This document shows, in pieces, positions 1 through 7,476 of a stretch of DNA of 18,815 nucleotides; positions within the stretch are counted from its first letter, which is position 1, and each line of letters starts with the position of its first letter. This stretch comes from JBDNBY01 sp039767595 (GTDB taxonomy: Bacteria; Pseudomonadota; Alphaproteobacteria; Rhodobacterales; Rhodobacteraceae): assembly GCA_039767595.1 (NCBI GenBank), contig JBDNBY010000127.1, positions 1 through 18,815 on the forward strand. Reading direction: 5' to 3'. The notes under the pieces were generated by a model, which did no database searches, was not told where the DNA came from, and was given only the letters and a program-made list of their open reading frames with translations. The translations under genes were made by a program, and so were the position numbers.

Positions 1-124
1 CCGCATCCAGACACTCTAAACTCGTCTCAAGATCGGTCGCGCCGAACGCACCGGCAAAGCTCATTGCCCCAAGGCCAATGGTTGAAATGCGCGGCCCAGC
101 TTGGCCCAAGGTTTGATAGTGCAT
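1..124 (-). CDS. Aldo/keto reductase, N-terminal fragment (cut by window edge)
   Basis: Only the first 41 codons are inside the window. Translating the minus strand from the ATG at 124 gives MHYQTLGQAGPRISTIGLGA followed by MSFAGAFG. This is the usual opening of aldo/keto reductases: a short beta hairpin with LG..G..(I/V)S.IGLG and then a small-residue loop. Family members reduce aldehydes or ketones with NAD(P)H on a TIM barrel, but the catalytic Asp/Tyr/Lys/His residues lie outside the window, so substrate and activity cannot be judged. The gene starts 27 bp after the matB stop on the same strand, so it is probably the last or next gene of the dctPQM-matB operon. A role linked to malonate is only a guess from position. 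Confidence 0.7.
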   Translation of the reverse strand, partial: MHYQTLGQAGPRISTIGLGAMSFAGAFGATDLETSLECLDA

Positions 125-151
125 ATCTCTCTGGCTCCGTCGGTGCGGGTG

Positions 152-1672
152 TTATTGGTCCGCTGTAAAACTTGTTTGATACTGATCGCGCAGAATGTTT
201 TTCTGCACTTTACCCATTGTATTGCGCGGCAAAGCATCGAGCACAACATATTTCCGCGGAAGTTTGAACCGCGCCAACACCGCACTGACCGCGCGCTCAA
301 TCGCGGCAACGTCAACCTCTTGGCCAACATAAGGTACGATCACGGCCAGCACTGTTTCGCCAAAATCGGGATGAGGGACGCCGATCACAGCGCTTTCTAA
401 AACGCCGGCTTGTTCATCGAGAACCAGCTCAATTTCCTTGGGATAAATGTTGTACCCCCCTGAAATAATGAGGTCTTTGTTGCGTCCAACGATATGAACA
501 TAGCCTTGATCGTCAATTTTTCCCAAATCCCCTGTGATAAAAAACCCATCACTGCGCAGCTCGGCCTTGGTTTTTTCGGGCATCTGCCAATAGCCTTTAA
601 ACACATTGGGCCCACGTACTTCGATCTGGCCAATCTCGCCCGTGGCAAGGCTGCGGCCTGTGGCGGGGTCAGTGATCTTTACCTCTACATCAGGAAGTGG
701 CAGACCCACAGTGCCCGCGCGGCGTGCGCCATCATAGGGGTTTGACGTGTTCATATTGGTTTCGGTCATGCCGTAGCGCTCTAAAATGCGATAGCCTGTA
801 CGCTCTTCAAAGGCCTTGTGCGTTTCGGCCAGCAGCGGCGCAGATCCAGACACAAACAGGCGCATATGCGCAACCACGTCTTTGGTAAATTTTGGCTCGG
901 CCAAAAGGCGCGTGTAAAAGGTCGGCACCCCCATCATCGTGGTCGCTTGGGGCAAGGCGCGCAGCATGTCAGCCACGTCAAATTTGGGCAAAAATATCAT
1001 CTTGCCCCCCGCCAAGAGCATCACATTTGACGCCACGAAAAGGCCATGGGTATGGAAAATGGGCAAAGCATGCAGCAAAACATCCTCTTCATCAAAGCGC
1101 CAATATGACATCAATGTTTTGGCATTCGATAACAAATTGCCTTGGGTCAGCATCGCCCCTTTGGATCGCCCAGTTGTGCCTGATGTATAAAGGAACGCAG
1201 CCAAATCATCGGCCGTGCGCTGCGCCGTGGGGTAAACATCTGGCTGCGCCTGAGCGGCCTGCGGCAAGCTGCCCGATCCATCTGCGTTCAGCGTATGCAC
1301 CTGTGCCTGAAGCGGCGCGGCCATCGCGGCAATCTGATCATGCAACCGCCCATCACACACCACCAATGTCGCACCACTGTTTTCAAGAAAATAGCGTAGC
1401 TCATCGGCGGTATAGGCCGTGTTGAGCGGTAAAAAGATAAAGCCCCCCTGCACACACGCCGCATAGAGCGCCAAAGCTTGGGGAGATTTTTCAACTTGTG
1501 CCGCGACGCGGTCTCCAGGTTTGAGACCCGCGTGCGCAATGGCATGCGCCATCTGCGCCGCTTGCTTTAAAAACGCATCATGCGTGATCTGCGTCCCATC
1601 CGGCAACATAAGAAACACGCTGGTTTTATGGCTATGTTGGCCGAAAAGAGTATCATACAGCGGGTTGGCCAT
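152..1672 (-). CDS. matB: Malonyl-CoA synthetase (malonate-CoA ligase, MatB)
   Basis: An adenylate-forming enzyme of 506 residues that makes malonyl-CoA from malonate, ATP and CoA in the cytoplasm. The ATP-binding P-loop YTSGTTGRSKG is at 162-172. The HALPIFHTHGLF block is at 201-212, ERYGMTETNMNTSNPY at 298-313 (its Arg299 is the position that reads the second carboxylate of malonate in characterised MatB proteins), TGDLG at 380-384, and the C-terminal catalytic lysine is Lys488 in NTMGKVQKN. The sequence follows remembered rhizobial and Rhodopseudomonas MatB closely along its whole length, so the call is better than a generic acyl-CoA synthetase. The ATG at 1672 has an upstream GAGGA. It lies 104 bp after dctM, and that gap holds only a small 5-bp hairpin (1703-1715). 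With the TRAP genes it forms a malonate uptake and activation set. A methylmalonate side activity is possible. Confidence 0.9.
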   Translation of the reverse strand: MANPLYDTLFGQHSHKTSVFLMLPDGTQITHDAFLKQAAQMAHAIAHAGLKPGDRVAAQVEKSPQALALYAACVQGGFIFLPLNTAYTADELRYFLENSGATLVVCDGRLHDQIAAMAAPLQAQVHTLNADGSGSLPQAAQAQPDVYPTAQRTADDLAAFLYTSGTTGRSKGAMLTQGNLLSNAKTLMSYWRFDEEDVLLHALPIFHTHGLFVASNVMLLAGGKMIFLPKFDVADMLRALPQATTMMGVPTFYTRLLAEPKFTKDVVAHMRLFVSGSAPLLAETHKAFEERTGYRILERYGMTETNMNTSNPYDGARRAGTVGLPLPDVEVKITDPATGRSLATGEIGQIEVRGPNVFKGYWQMPEKTKAELRSDGFFITGDLGKIDDQGYVHIVGRNKDLIISGGYNIYPKEIELVLDEQAGVLESAVIGVPHPDFGETVLAVIVPYVGQEVDVAAIERAVSAVLARFKLPRKYVVLDALPRNTMGKVQKNILRDQYQTSFTADQ

Positions 1673-1776
1673 AGTCTTGGTCCTCGTGTCACATCTAAGG
1701 TCGCCCCTATGGGGCTAGCTTCCTTCGCGGGGTATCAGGGAAAGCGTCTTCAAAACGATCCGCATGAGCCGCACCC

Positions 1777-3093
1777 TCACAGGCTTCCTCCCATTACGGT
1801 ATTGGGCAACCATGTCGCAAGCCCCGGAAAGAGGCACAGCAAAACAATCGCCAGCACCATGCACAGGACAAAGGGAATGGATCCTTGCAAGATCGTCTTG
1901 AGTGAAATGTCCGGCGCAATCCCGTTGATCACATAGAGGTTCAAACCGACGGGTGGTGAAATCAATCCGATTTCCATGTTGATCGTCAGCACAACAGCAA
2001 ACCAAATGGGATCAAACCCAGCGGTTGTCACGATTGGCAACAAAATCGGCGCGGCCATCAAAATCACCGCAACGGGGGGCAAAAAGAAACCTGCAATCAG
2101 CAAAAACACGTTGATCGCCAGCATCAATACCCAGCGGTTGACATCCAATGTCCCGATCCACTCGGCAATTGATTGCGTGATGAATAAGGACGACAACATA
2201 TAGGAAAACACCCCAGCCGCCGCGATGATGAACAAAATCATAACGCTTTCTTTGGTGCTATCGCGCAAAACAACCCATAGGGCCGTCGGCGACCACAGTT
2301 TGTAAATGATCACAGCGATCACCATACACATCAAGGCACCAACCGCAGCCGTTTCAGACGGTGTCGCAATCCCGCCGTACATTGCATAGAGCACGCCCAA
2401 AATGATCAAAATAAACGGGATCACCCGCGGCAAAATCTCAAACCGCTCCGCCCAAGTATAGCTACGCGATGACATGACGGCCGTGTTGCCAGAACGCCAT
2501 GTCGAATAAAGCGACCACGCCATGAAAAGTGTGATCAGCAAAATCCCTGGGATCACACCAGCCAAGAACAGCCGCCGAATCGACGTCTCGGTCGCAATGC
2601 CATACACGATCATCGTCACCGACGGCGGGATCAAGATCCCCAACGTGCCGCCAGCCGCGATCGATCCAGCCGCAACGCCATCAGGATAGCCGCGCTTGCG
2701 CATTTCAGGGATACCCATTTTCCCAATCGCGGCACAGGTCGCAGGGCTAGATCCCGACATCGCAGCAAAGAGCGCACAGGCCCCAAGATTTGAAATCACC
2801 AATCCCCCCGGCACCCGGGTCAGCCACCGCTCGAGCGCCTCATATAAATCGGCCCCCGCTCGGGTCGAGGCGATCGACGCGCCCATAATGATAAACATCG
2901 GGATAGACAAAAGCGCAAAGTTATCCAACTTGCCAAACAAAATCTCAGGCATCAACTCAAGCGAGCGCATGCCATCAAAGACAATCAAAAATCCACCTGA
3001 GACGATTAACAATCCAAGCGCCACAGACACGCCCGAAAACAACACGGCAATTGTGACAAGAGCCACAATACCGCCAAGGACTAAGGGATCCAT
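1777..3093 (-). CDS. dctM: TRAP transporter large permease subunit DctM (probably malonate)
   Basis: The 438-residue, very hydrophobic large membrane subunit of a tripartite ATP-independent periplasmic transporter, which carries the sodium-coupled substrate path. About 12 membrane segments can be read. The family signature is clear: GACALFAAMSGSSPATCAAI near 104-123, then GGTLGILIPPSVTMIVYGI near 148-166, and in the second half FFLPPVAVILMAAPILLPI and NMEIGLISPPVGLNLYVI. Its ATG overlaps the dctQ stop as TAATG, so the two membrane subunits are translationally coupled, and GGAGG lies 8 nt before the start. Length is normal for DctM. The family name is certain. The substrate is inferred from the neighbouring matB and GntR regulator and from a reported TRAP malonate system in Sinorhizobium (MatPQM), recalled and not checked. 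Confidence 0.9.
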   Translation of the reverse strand: MDPLVLGGIVALVTIAVLFSGVSVALGLLIVSGGFLIVFDGMRSLELMPEILFGKLDNFALLSIPMFIIMGASIASTRAGADLYEALERWLTRVPGGLVISNLGACALFAAMSGSSPATCAAIGKMGIPEMRKRGYPDGVAAGSIAAGGTLGILIPPSVTMIVYGIATETSIRRLFLAGVIPGILLITLFMAWSLYSTWRSGNTAVMSSRSYTWAERFEILPRVIPFILIILGVLYAMYGGIATPSETAAVGALMCMVIAVIIYKLWSPTALWVVLRDSTKESVMILFIIAAAGVFSYMLSSLFITQSIAEWIGTLDVNRWVLMLAINVFLLIAGFFLPPVAVILMAAPILLPIVTTAGFDPIWFAVVLTINMEIGLISPPVGLNLYVINGIAPDISLKTILQGSIPFVLCMVLAIVLLCLFPGLATWLPNTVMGGSL

Positions 3094-3641
3094 TAGATAT
3101 CCTCCAAGCCAAAGGGCCGATCAATGCGCAAAACAAGGGCGACAAAATCTGCGATCAATTGCAAGAGCAGCAATCCAAATCCAACAGGTATCGACAAATA
3201 CGGAATCCACAGCGGCACCGCCCACACCGTATCAGAGGTCCACCCGCGCTTCATGGCGTAATGCCAGTAATCATAGCCATAAAACAAAAGCACCGCGACG
3301 ATCCCAATAGAGGCAAGACCCGTCATCACCGCCAAGGCAAATCGCGCTCGCGGCCCAAGCATCAATGGGATCAGCTCGACATTCACATGACCGCGCAGAC
3401 GTTGAACATAAGGCAGGCCCACGAGGGTCGCCGCGATCACCAGATAGATCACGGCCTCAGTTTGCCAAACCGTTGATCCATTCAGGACAAAGCGCACCAC
3501 AATCATTTGGCATGTGATGCCCACTGCGGCGACAATCATCGCCGCCGAACACCACCCCGCCACAGTAGAGATTGCAGCAACAGCTTTGAGAAAAAGGTTG
3601 TCACCCGTTGGGGCGACCGTCGCGGAAGTTTGGCCAGACAT
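3093..3641 (-). CDS. dctQ: TRAP transporter small permease subunit DctQ
   Basis: A 182-residue membrane protein with four predicted helices (roughly 20-45, 55-78, 98-122 and 145-170), the architecture of the DctQ subunit that docks to DctM. Family-like features are the segment FVLNGSTVWQTEAVIYLVIAA, with a tryptophan and a glutamate at the membrane edge, followed by LPYVQRLRGHVNVELIP, which matches the usual R.GHV.V motif. The start at 3641 has only a moderate AAAGGG-like Shine-Dalgarno. It is separated from dctP by 80 bp that contain a strong stem-loop (3682-3709), whereas it overlaps dctM by one base. DctQ has no substrate information of its own, so malonate is inferred from context. Confidence 0.88.
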   Translation of the reverse strand: MSGQTSATVAPTGDNLFLKAVAAISTVAGWCSAAMIVAAVGITCQMIVVRFVLNGSTVWQTEAVIYLVIAATLVGLPYVQRLRGHVNVELIPLMLGPRARFALAVMTGLASIGIVAVLLFYGYDYWHYAMKRGWTSDTVWAVPLWIPYLSIPVGFGLLLLQLIADFVALVLRIDRPFGLEDI

Positions 3642-3681
3642 CGAATGCTCTACCCTTTAAAGAAATAAATATACTGAAGGG

Positions 3682-3709
3682 GCGATGACCCGCACACACA
3701 GGTCATCGC
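3682..3709 (-). other. Stem-loop between dctP and dctQ
   Basis: A perfect 9-bp inverted repeat, GCGATGACC (3682-3690) and GGTCATCGC (3701-3709), with a 10-nt loop, placed 13 bp after the dctP stop. On the transcribed strand it is followed by CCCTTCAGTATATTTATTTC, which is AT-rich but has no clean U run. It probably acts as an mRNA stabiliser or partial terminator that lets the receptor be made in excess over DctQM. The function is inferred; the repeat is seen directly. Confidence 0.6.
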
Positions 3710-3721
3710 ATCAGGTGTTGC

Positions 3722-4707
3722 TTATTCGACGGCCAGCGCCATATCGAGAAGCTCTTGGCCATTCGGCAGATCCTCAACAAACGCTTTGTAGGACGTTTCG
3801 GCGGCCAAGGCACGCCACGCATCGAACTCATCGCCTGTCATATTGGCAATCTCAACGCCATTGTCCGCAAACACTTTGGCGGAATTGGCATCCTCCAGCT
3901 TGGCTTGTTCGAGGTAATAGGCCTGTGCCTTTGCGGCGCCTGCGCGCAGTGCGGCCTGTTGCTCGGCGCTCAAACCCTCAAATGCGGATTTGTTGATCAG
4001 CATCGGCTGATACATGAACCAAAGGGCAAAATCGCCCGCTGGCGTATAGCATTTGACTTGCTCATAAATGCGGTAGGACACAAAAGAGGACGATGACGTA
4101 TTCGCCGCGTCTAAAACACCTGTTTGCATTGCGTTGTAAATCTCAGATGAAGCCATAGACGCAATTGACGCCCCTGCCCCAGCAAGCATCTGCTCAAACG
4201 CTTTGCCAGCCGCGCGAGTTTGCAGACCCGGCATATCATCTGGTGATGTGATGCATTTCTCTTTGCCGACAAAACCGCCTGCAAGATAACCATGCACAAG
4301 AACCATCACATCGTCTTGGGCCATGAACTCTTCGAGTTTGGCCATAAACGGCGAGGCACTCAAGCGCGCGGCGTGATCATGGTTTTTGACCAAACCAGGC
4401 ATCAACGTCAAGTTATAGGCCGGCTGTTGCCCCCTGCATAAGACAACGGCAGTACAGTCATATCAAGTTGGCCGCGGCTGAGCGGTTTATATTGCTCACG
4501 AGGTTTAAACAATGATTTCGACGGAAAAATTTTGATGTCTAAATCCACATCAGCTGCGGCTACTTCAGTGGCAACAATTTCCGCAACTTTGTGGCGCACA
4601 TCGCTTGTTGACCACTGATGCGATAAACGCAGCTCTGTGGCATTCGCAGACACAGCTGTGATGAAAAGCGCCGCCACAGCGCCGCCAAATGTGGTTATAT
4701 TTTTCAT
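3722..4707 (-). pseudogene. dctP: TRAP substrate-binding protein DctP, broken by a single frameshift
   Basis: A periplasmic TRAP solute receptor in two reading frames. Residues 1-99 start at 4707 with a signal peptide (MKNITTFGGA..., likely cut after VSANA) and mature start TELRLSHQW, and they run off into NSRPIT-stop. The remaining 229 codons (3722-4411) continue the family in another frame. The join is the G5 run (C5 at 4430-4434 on +). One extra G would restore YAGGQQPAYNLTLMPGLVKN, giving an uninterrupted 328-residue protein, the normal DctP length. The carboxylate-binding arginine of the family would be about Arg165 (PGLQTRAAG). A GGGAGG site 6 nt before the ATG and a good promoter are intact. 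Everything else in both halves looks well conserved, so this is either a sequencing error in a homopolymer or a very recent mutation. The intact gene would capture malonate or a similar dicarboxylate. Confidence 0.85.
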
Positions 4708-4750
4708 TATAGTCCTCCCTATGCCATCCTTTTCAAACGGCTTAGTCGGG

Positions 4751-4778
4751 AGTGTAGCTTGCGTCGTCTTTCAGTCAA
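4751..4778 (-). promoter_or_regulatory. Predicted sigma70 promoter of dctPQM-matB
   Basis: Read on the minus strand: TTGACT (-35, 4773-4778), a 16-bp spacer, TACACT (-10, 4751-4756). It matches the consensus at 5/6 and 4/6. It points at dctP with a leader of about 40 nt and a good Shine-Dalgarno (GGGAGG). The 16-bp palindrome at 4782-4797 begins 3 bp upstream of the -35. Confidence 0.5.
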
Positions 4779-4781
4779 TGG

Positions 4782-4797
4782 TTTTTGTATACAAAAA
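4782..4797. promoter_or_regulatory. Likely GntR/MatR operator (16-bp perfect palindrome)
   Basis: The palindrome TTTTTGTATACAAAAA, with its core TTGTATACAA, is typical of FadR-subfamily GntR regulators. From memory, the MatR site of Rhizobium is TCTTGTATACACGA, and 11 of those 14 positions agree here. It lies between the divergent dctP and gntR genes, abutting the dctP -35 and about 8 bp upstream of the candidate gntR -35, so it could control both. Whether binding activates or represses cannot be told from the sequence. Confidence 0.65.
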
Positions 4798-4805
4798 AAT
4801 CAATG

Positions 4806-4833
4806 TTGAATTGAATATCAAATCTGATATTCA
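4806..4833 (+). promoter_or_regulatory. Candidate gntR promoter overlapped by a second inverted repeat
   Basis: TTGAAT (4806-4811), a 16-bp spacer and an extended -10 TG-A-TATTCA (4825-4833) precede gntR. An inverted repeat with 9-nt arms TGAATATCA (4812-4820) and TGATATTCA (4825-4833), split by AATC, covers the spacer and -10. This is a sound place for self-repression, by the GntR protein or another factor. The repeat is certain; the promoter is a weak to moderate match. No Shine-Dalgarno is visible before the gntR ATG. Confidence 0.4.
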
Positions 4834-4842
4834 GAATATGTT

Positions 4843-5505
4843 ATGAGTATCCGACACGCAGACAGCATCTCTGAACAACTCGAAGAGTTGATTTTTGACG
4901 GCACCTTTGCCAATGGCGACCGCCTTGACGAAGTGCGCCTGTCAGAGCAGTTTGGCGTATCACGCACGCCGCTGCGCGAGGCGTTTCAACGGCTTGCACA
5001 ATCCAACCTCCTTGAATTGATCCCACGGCGCGGCGCATTTGTACGGCAACCTGGGCCGGCTGAGCTTTTGGAGATGTTCGAAGCCATGGCCGAGATTGAG
5101 GCAGCTTGCGGCCGGCTGGCCGCCTCTCGGATCACGCAAGATGCCCTCGACCAAATGCACCATGCCAATGAGCGGTGCAAAGAAGCCATCGAAATCGGAA
5201 ATCCAGATTTATACTACACGGCCAATAGTGAATTTCACGCGCTGATTTATCAACAATGCGGAAATGGCTATATGGAACAACATGCCATTCATCTGCATCG
5301 CCGTCTCAAGCCCTTTCGCCGCCAACAATTGCGCCTGCGCGGACGCATGGCCCAATCTATGGCCGAACATGAAGCGATCTTAGAGGCGCTGAACAAAGGC
5401 AACGCCGCTGCGGCACAAAACGCCCTGCGCAACCATGTCGCCGTTCAAGGCGAGAAATTCTTTCATTTGATGTCGAGCTTGAAAAGCGCCGAACATAATA
5501 ATTGA
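4843..5505 (+). CDS. GntR-family (FadR/FCD subfamily) regulator of the malonate operon
   Basis: A 220-residue DNA-binding repressor or activator. The N-terminal winged helix-turn-helix spans about 8-70, with the usual core LSEQFGVSRTPLREAFQRLAQSNLLELIPRRGAFVR at 33-68. The C-terminal all-helical FCD ligand domain (about 75-205) keeps the metal or ligand histidines: NSEFH (His132), EHEAIL (His176) and RNHV (His198). It is divergent from dctPQM-matB with two dyad symmetries in the gap, which is the layout of the malonate regulators MatR and GtrA in rhizobia (recalled). The effector is therefore probably malonate or malonyl-CoA, but this is inference. The ATG at 4843 lacks a Shine-Dalgarno, and the message may have a very short leader. 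It converges on the glycerate kinase gene, with only 45 bp between them. Confidence 0.85.
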   Translation: MSIRHADSISEQLEELIFDGTFANGDRLDEVRLSEQFGVSRTPLREAFQRLAQSNLLELIPRRGAFVRQPGPAELLEMFEAMAEIEAACGRLAASRITQDALDQMHHANERCKEAIEIGNPDLYYTANSEFHALIYQQCGNGYMEQHAIHLHRRLKPFRRQQLRLRGRMAQSMAEHEAILEALNKGNAAAAQNALRNHVAVQGEKFFHLMSSLKSAEHNN

Positions 5506-5550
5506 TGTTCAACCGCCGTACCGCACACGGCTGACGGGCGCATGGCAAGG

Positions 5551-6789
5551 CTAGGGCGTGATGAGCATCGCCCGAAAATCGTTGACGTTGGTCAAGGTTG
5601 GCCCAGTGAGAATTTGACTGTCCACTGCGGCAAAAAACCCATGGGCGTTATTGCTATCGAGCTCATTGCGCATATCAAGTCCCGCAGCGCGCGCCTGTGC
5701 TGACGTTTCTGGCCCAGCGTACGCGCCTGCAACTTCAGCCGCGCCATCCACACCATCTGTATCACATGCCAGAACATGGATCCCCCGCGCGCCATTGAGC
5801 GCCAACGCCGCAGCCAGAACATATTCGGCGTTCGGCCCACCCGTTCCAGCCCCGCGCCGCGTCACAGTGCATTCGCCGCCCGACAGGATCAAAAGAGGAC
5901 GATCAAGGCCGTTTCGCTGAATATCCATAGCCATCTGCGCATGCTCTTGGGCCAAATCGCGCGCCTCACCTTCGATCGCGTCGCCCAAGATACGCACATC
6001 GACATCGCCCGCCAGTGCGGCCGCCGCGTTCAACGATTGACTGGGCGCGGCAATCATATGCATCTCGTTTCGGGCGGACATTTCTATCGGATGGTCAAAG
6101 CGCTCAATCGCCGCCATAACATGCGGCGTGATATCGACGCCGCGCCGCTCTAAAATCTCTTTGGCCTCTTGTGCCCCTGTGTGCGATGCCACCGTCGGCC
6201 CAGAGGCGATCAAGGATGGATCATCCCCCGGCACGTCTGAAATGAGCAATGACACCACTTGCGCCGGCGCACAGGCCGCGGCCAATCGGCCACCTTTGAC
6301 CAAAGATAGCGTTTTGCGCACGGTATTGATTTCACCAATCGGCGCCCCGCAGGCGAGCAACTGCGCCGTGATCTCCATCTTATCGGCCAAGCTGACCCCT
6401 TCGACAGGGGCACAGAGCAATGACGACCCCCCGCCTGATATCAAGGCAATCACCAGATCATCGGCATTCAGGTCACTGGCCAAATCGACGATGCGCCGCG
6501 TGGCGTCCATCCCAGCCTGATCAGGAATGGGATGCGAGGCCGAGGCGATTTCAATCCCTTGTGTGGGCCGCTCATATCCATAGCGCGTGATGACAAGCCC
6601 CTCGCAGGGGCCATAATGTCCTTCGACGACCTCGGCCATCCGCGCCGATGCTTTGCCAGCGCCAATAATGATCAAACGGCCAGACGGGCGCGGTGGTAAA
6701 TATTTAGGCAGTGTGACCATAGGATCCGCGGCCTGAACCGCGGCCATGAAGAGGCTTCGTAAATAGGTGCGGGGATCTTGTATCGTCAT
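5551..6789 (-). CDS. Glycerate 2-kinase (GckA/TtuD type, MOFRL family)
   Basis: A 412-residue cytoplasmic kinase that phosphorylates D-glycerate, expected to give 2-phosphoglycerate for lower glycolysis. The DUF4147 N-terminal domain shows IIGAGKASARMAE (Lys46 is the conserved lysine), ISGGGSSLLCAP (117-128), INTVRKTLS.VKGGRLA (154-170) and LLISDVPGDDPSLIASGPT (181-199). The C-terminal MOFRL part shows LSGGECTVTRRGAGTGGPNAEY and the CDTDGVDGAAEVAGA loop. The length is as usual. Older annotations call such proteins hydroxypyruvate reductase (TtuD), but the sequence family is now known as glycerate kinase. Its ATG directly abuts the isomerase stop (TAAATG), so it is translated with the sugar genes. 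It would consume the glycerate released by the GH63 hydrolase, and it is the last gene of the operon. Confidence 0.88.
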   Translation of the reverse strand: MTIQDPRTYLRSLFMAAVQAADPMVTLPKYLPPRPSGRLIIIGAGKASARMAEVVEGHYGPCEGLVITRYGYERPTQGIEIASASHPIPDQAGMDATRRIVDLASDLNADDLVIALISGGGSSLLCAPVEGVSLADKMEITAQLLACGAPIGEINTVRKTLSLVKGGRLAAACAPAQVVSLLISDVPGDDPSLIASGPTVASHTGAQEAKEILERRGVDITPHVMAAIERFDHPIEMSARNEMHMIAAPSQSLNAAAALAGDVDVRILGDAIEGEARDLAQEHAQMAMDIQRNGLDRPLLILSGGECTVTRRGAGTGGPNAEYVLAAALALNGARGIHVLACDTDGVDGAAEVAGAYAGPETSAQARAAGLDMRNELDSNNAHGFFAAVDSQILTGPTLTNVNDFRAMLITP

Positions 6790-7476
6790 TTATTTAAGAT
6801 AGGTGGTGTAGTCGCTGACCAAAAGATGCGTGGGATCCACATCTTCGATAATATCCGAAAACCGCCCAATGGGTTCACGAAATAGGTTATCGGTTTCGTC
6901 ATCATTCACAGTAGACACTTCACCAATCAAAACGTCCCCCCCCTCGCCCCAAAAAGCATGCCAATCCCCTGGCATCAATGTGATGCTCTCTCCGGGCATT
7001 AGGGTGATCTTTTCGCCCGCTGCATAGGCCTTGCGAATGCCATCGCAATAGACAACGCCGCCGCGGTCTGGGGCAAAGTGTCCTGCATCATCCGAGCCAA
7101 ACAGCTCAATGATCAATTTGGCGCCGCCTCGATTGATGATGTCTTCGGCCTTGATCACATGGGTGTGCATCGGCGAGAGTTGATCTTGCTTTGAAATGAG
7201 CAGCTTTTCAGCATAGCACATACCGCCACCGCGCTGCAGGTCCGCCAACCGCCCATTGCGCAGCGTAAAGAGAAACAGCCCCATCTCATCATACCGCCCA
7301 GCGCCATAATCCGTAATGTCCCAACCGCAGCGGGCCTCAATGATATTGCACGCCACGTCGGCCTTGGCCTGAAACTCTTGAGGTGTCCAATAGGCAAAGG
7401 GCGGCAAAACAAAGCCAAAGCGCCGGATCATCTCATCGGCTTCGGACATTATCGAATTGATACGAGAGCGTTTCAT
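6790..7476 (-). CDS. D-lyxose ketol-isomerase family (D-lyxose/D-mannose isomerase)
   Basis: A cupin-fold sugar isomerase of 228 residues from the ATG at 7476, matching the length of the enterobacterial D-lyxose isomerase group. The opening MKRSRINSIMSEADEMIRRF and GFVLPPFAYWTP are family-typical. The metal site is seen as MHTHVIKAE (His104, His106, Glu111) and PGDWHAFWGEGG (His173). Characterised members interconvert D-lyxose/D-xylulose and D-mannose/D-fructose. A longer reading from 7548 adds 24 residues that run inside the hydrolase gene and lack a family match. The start at 7476 gives an ATGA overlap with the hydrolase stop, the sign of coupling. Between a GH63 mannosyl/glucosyl-glycerate hydrolase and a glycerate kinase, its job is most likely turning released mannose into fructose. 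That role is inference from family and context. Confidence 0.85.
   Translation of the reverse strand: MKRSRINSIMSEADEMIRRFGFVLPPFAYWTPQEFQAKADVACNIIEARCGWDITDYGAGRYDEMGLFLFTLRNGRLADLQRGGGMCYAEKLLISKQDQLSPMHTHVIKAEDIINRGGAKLIIELFGSDDAGHFAPDRGGVVYCDGIRKAYAAGEKITLMPGESITLMPGDWHAFWGEGGDVLIGEVSTVNDDETDNLFREPIGRFSDIIEDVDPTHLLVSDYTTYLK

Noticed and set aside
892..1425. A 177-residue plus-strand open frame
   Set aside because: Lies opposite matB; low-complexity Pro/His/Ser/Arg composition typical of the antisense of a GC-rich gene.
1703..1715. Small palindrome GCCCCTATGGGGC between dctM and matB
   Set aside because: A 5-bp stem with a 3-nt loop and no U run; likely chance in this composition.
1715..2005. 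A 96-residue minus-strand open frame rich in Cys, Arg and Asp next to matB
   Set aside because: It overlaps the end of dctM in another frame, has no family look, and dctM is certain there.
4430..4434. Programmed ribosomal frameshift in dctP
   Set aside because: TRAP receptors are not known to use recoding; a G5 run alone is a weak slippery site, and no stimulatory structure was seen. An indel is simpler.
5515..5531. Terminator between gntR and the glycerate kinase gene
   Set aside because: The stem GCCGT/ACGGC is only 5 bp and there is no U tract; too weak to report as a feature.
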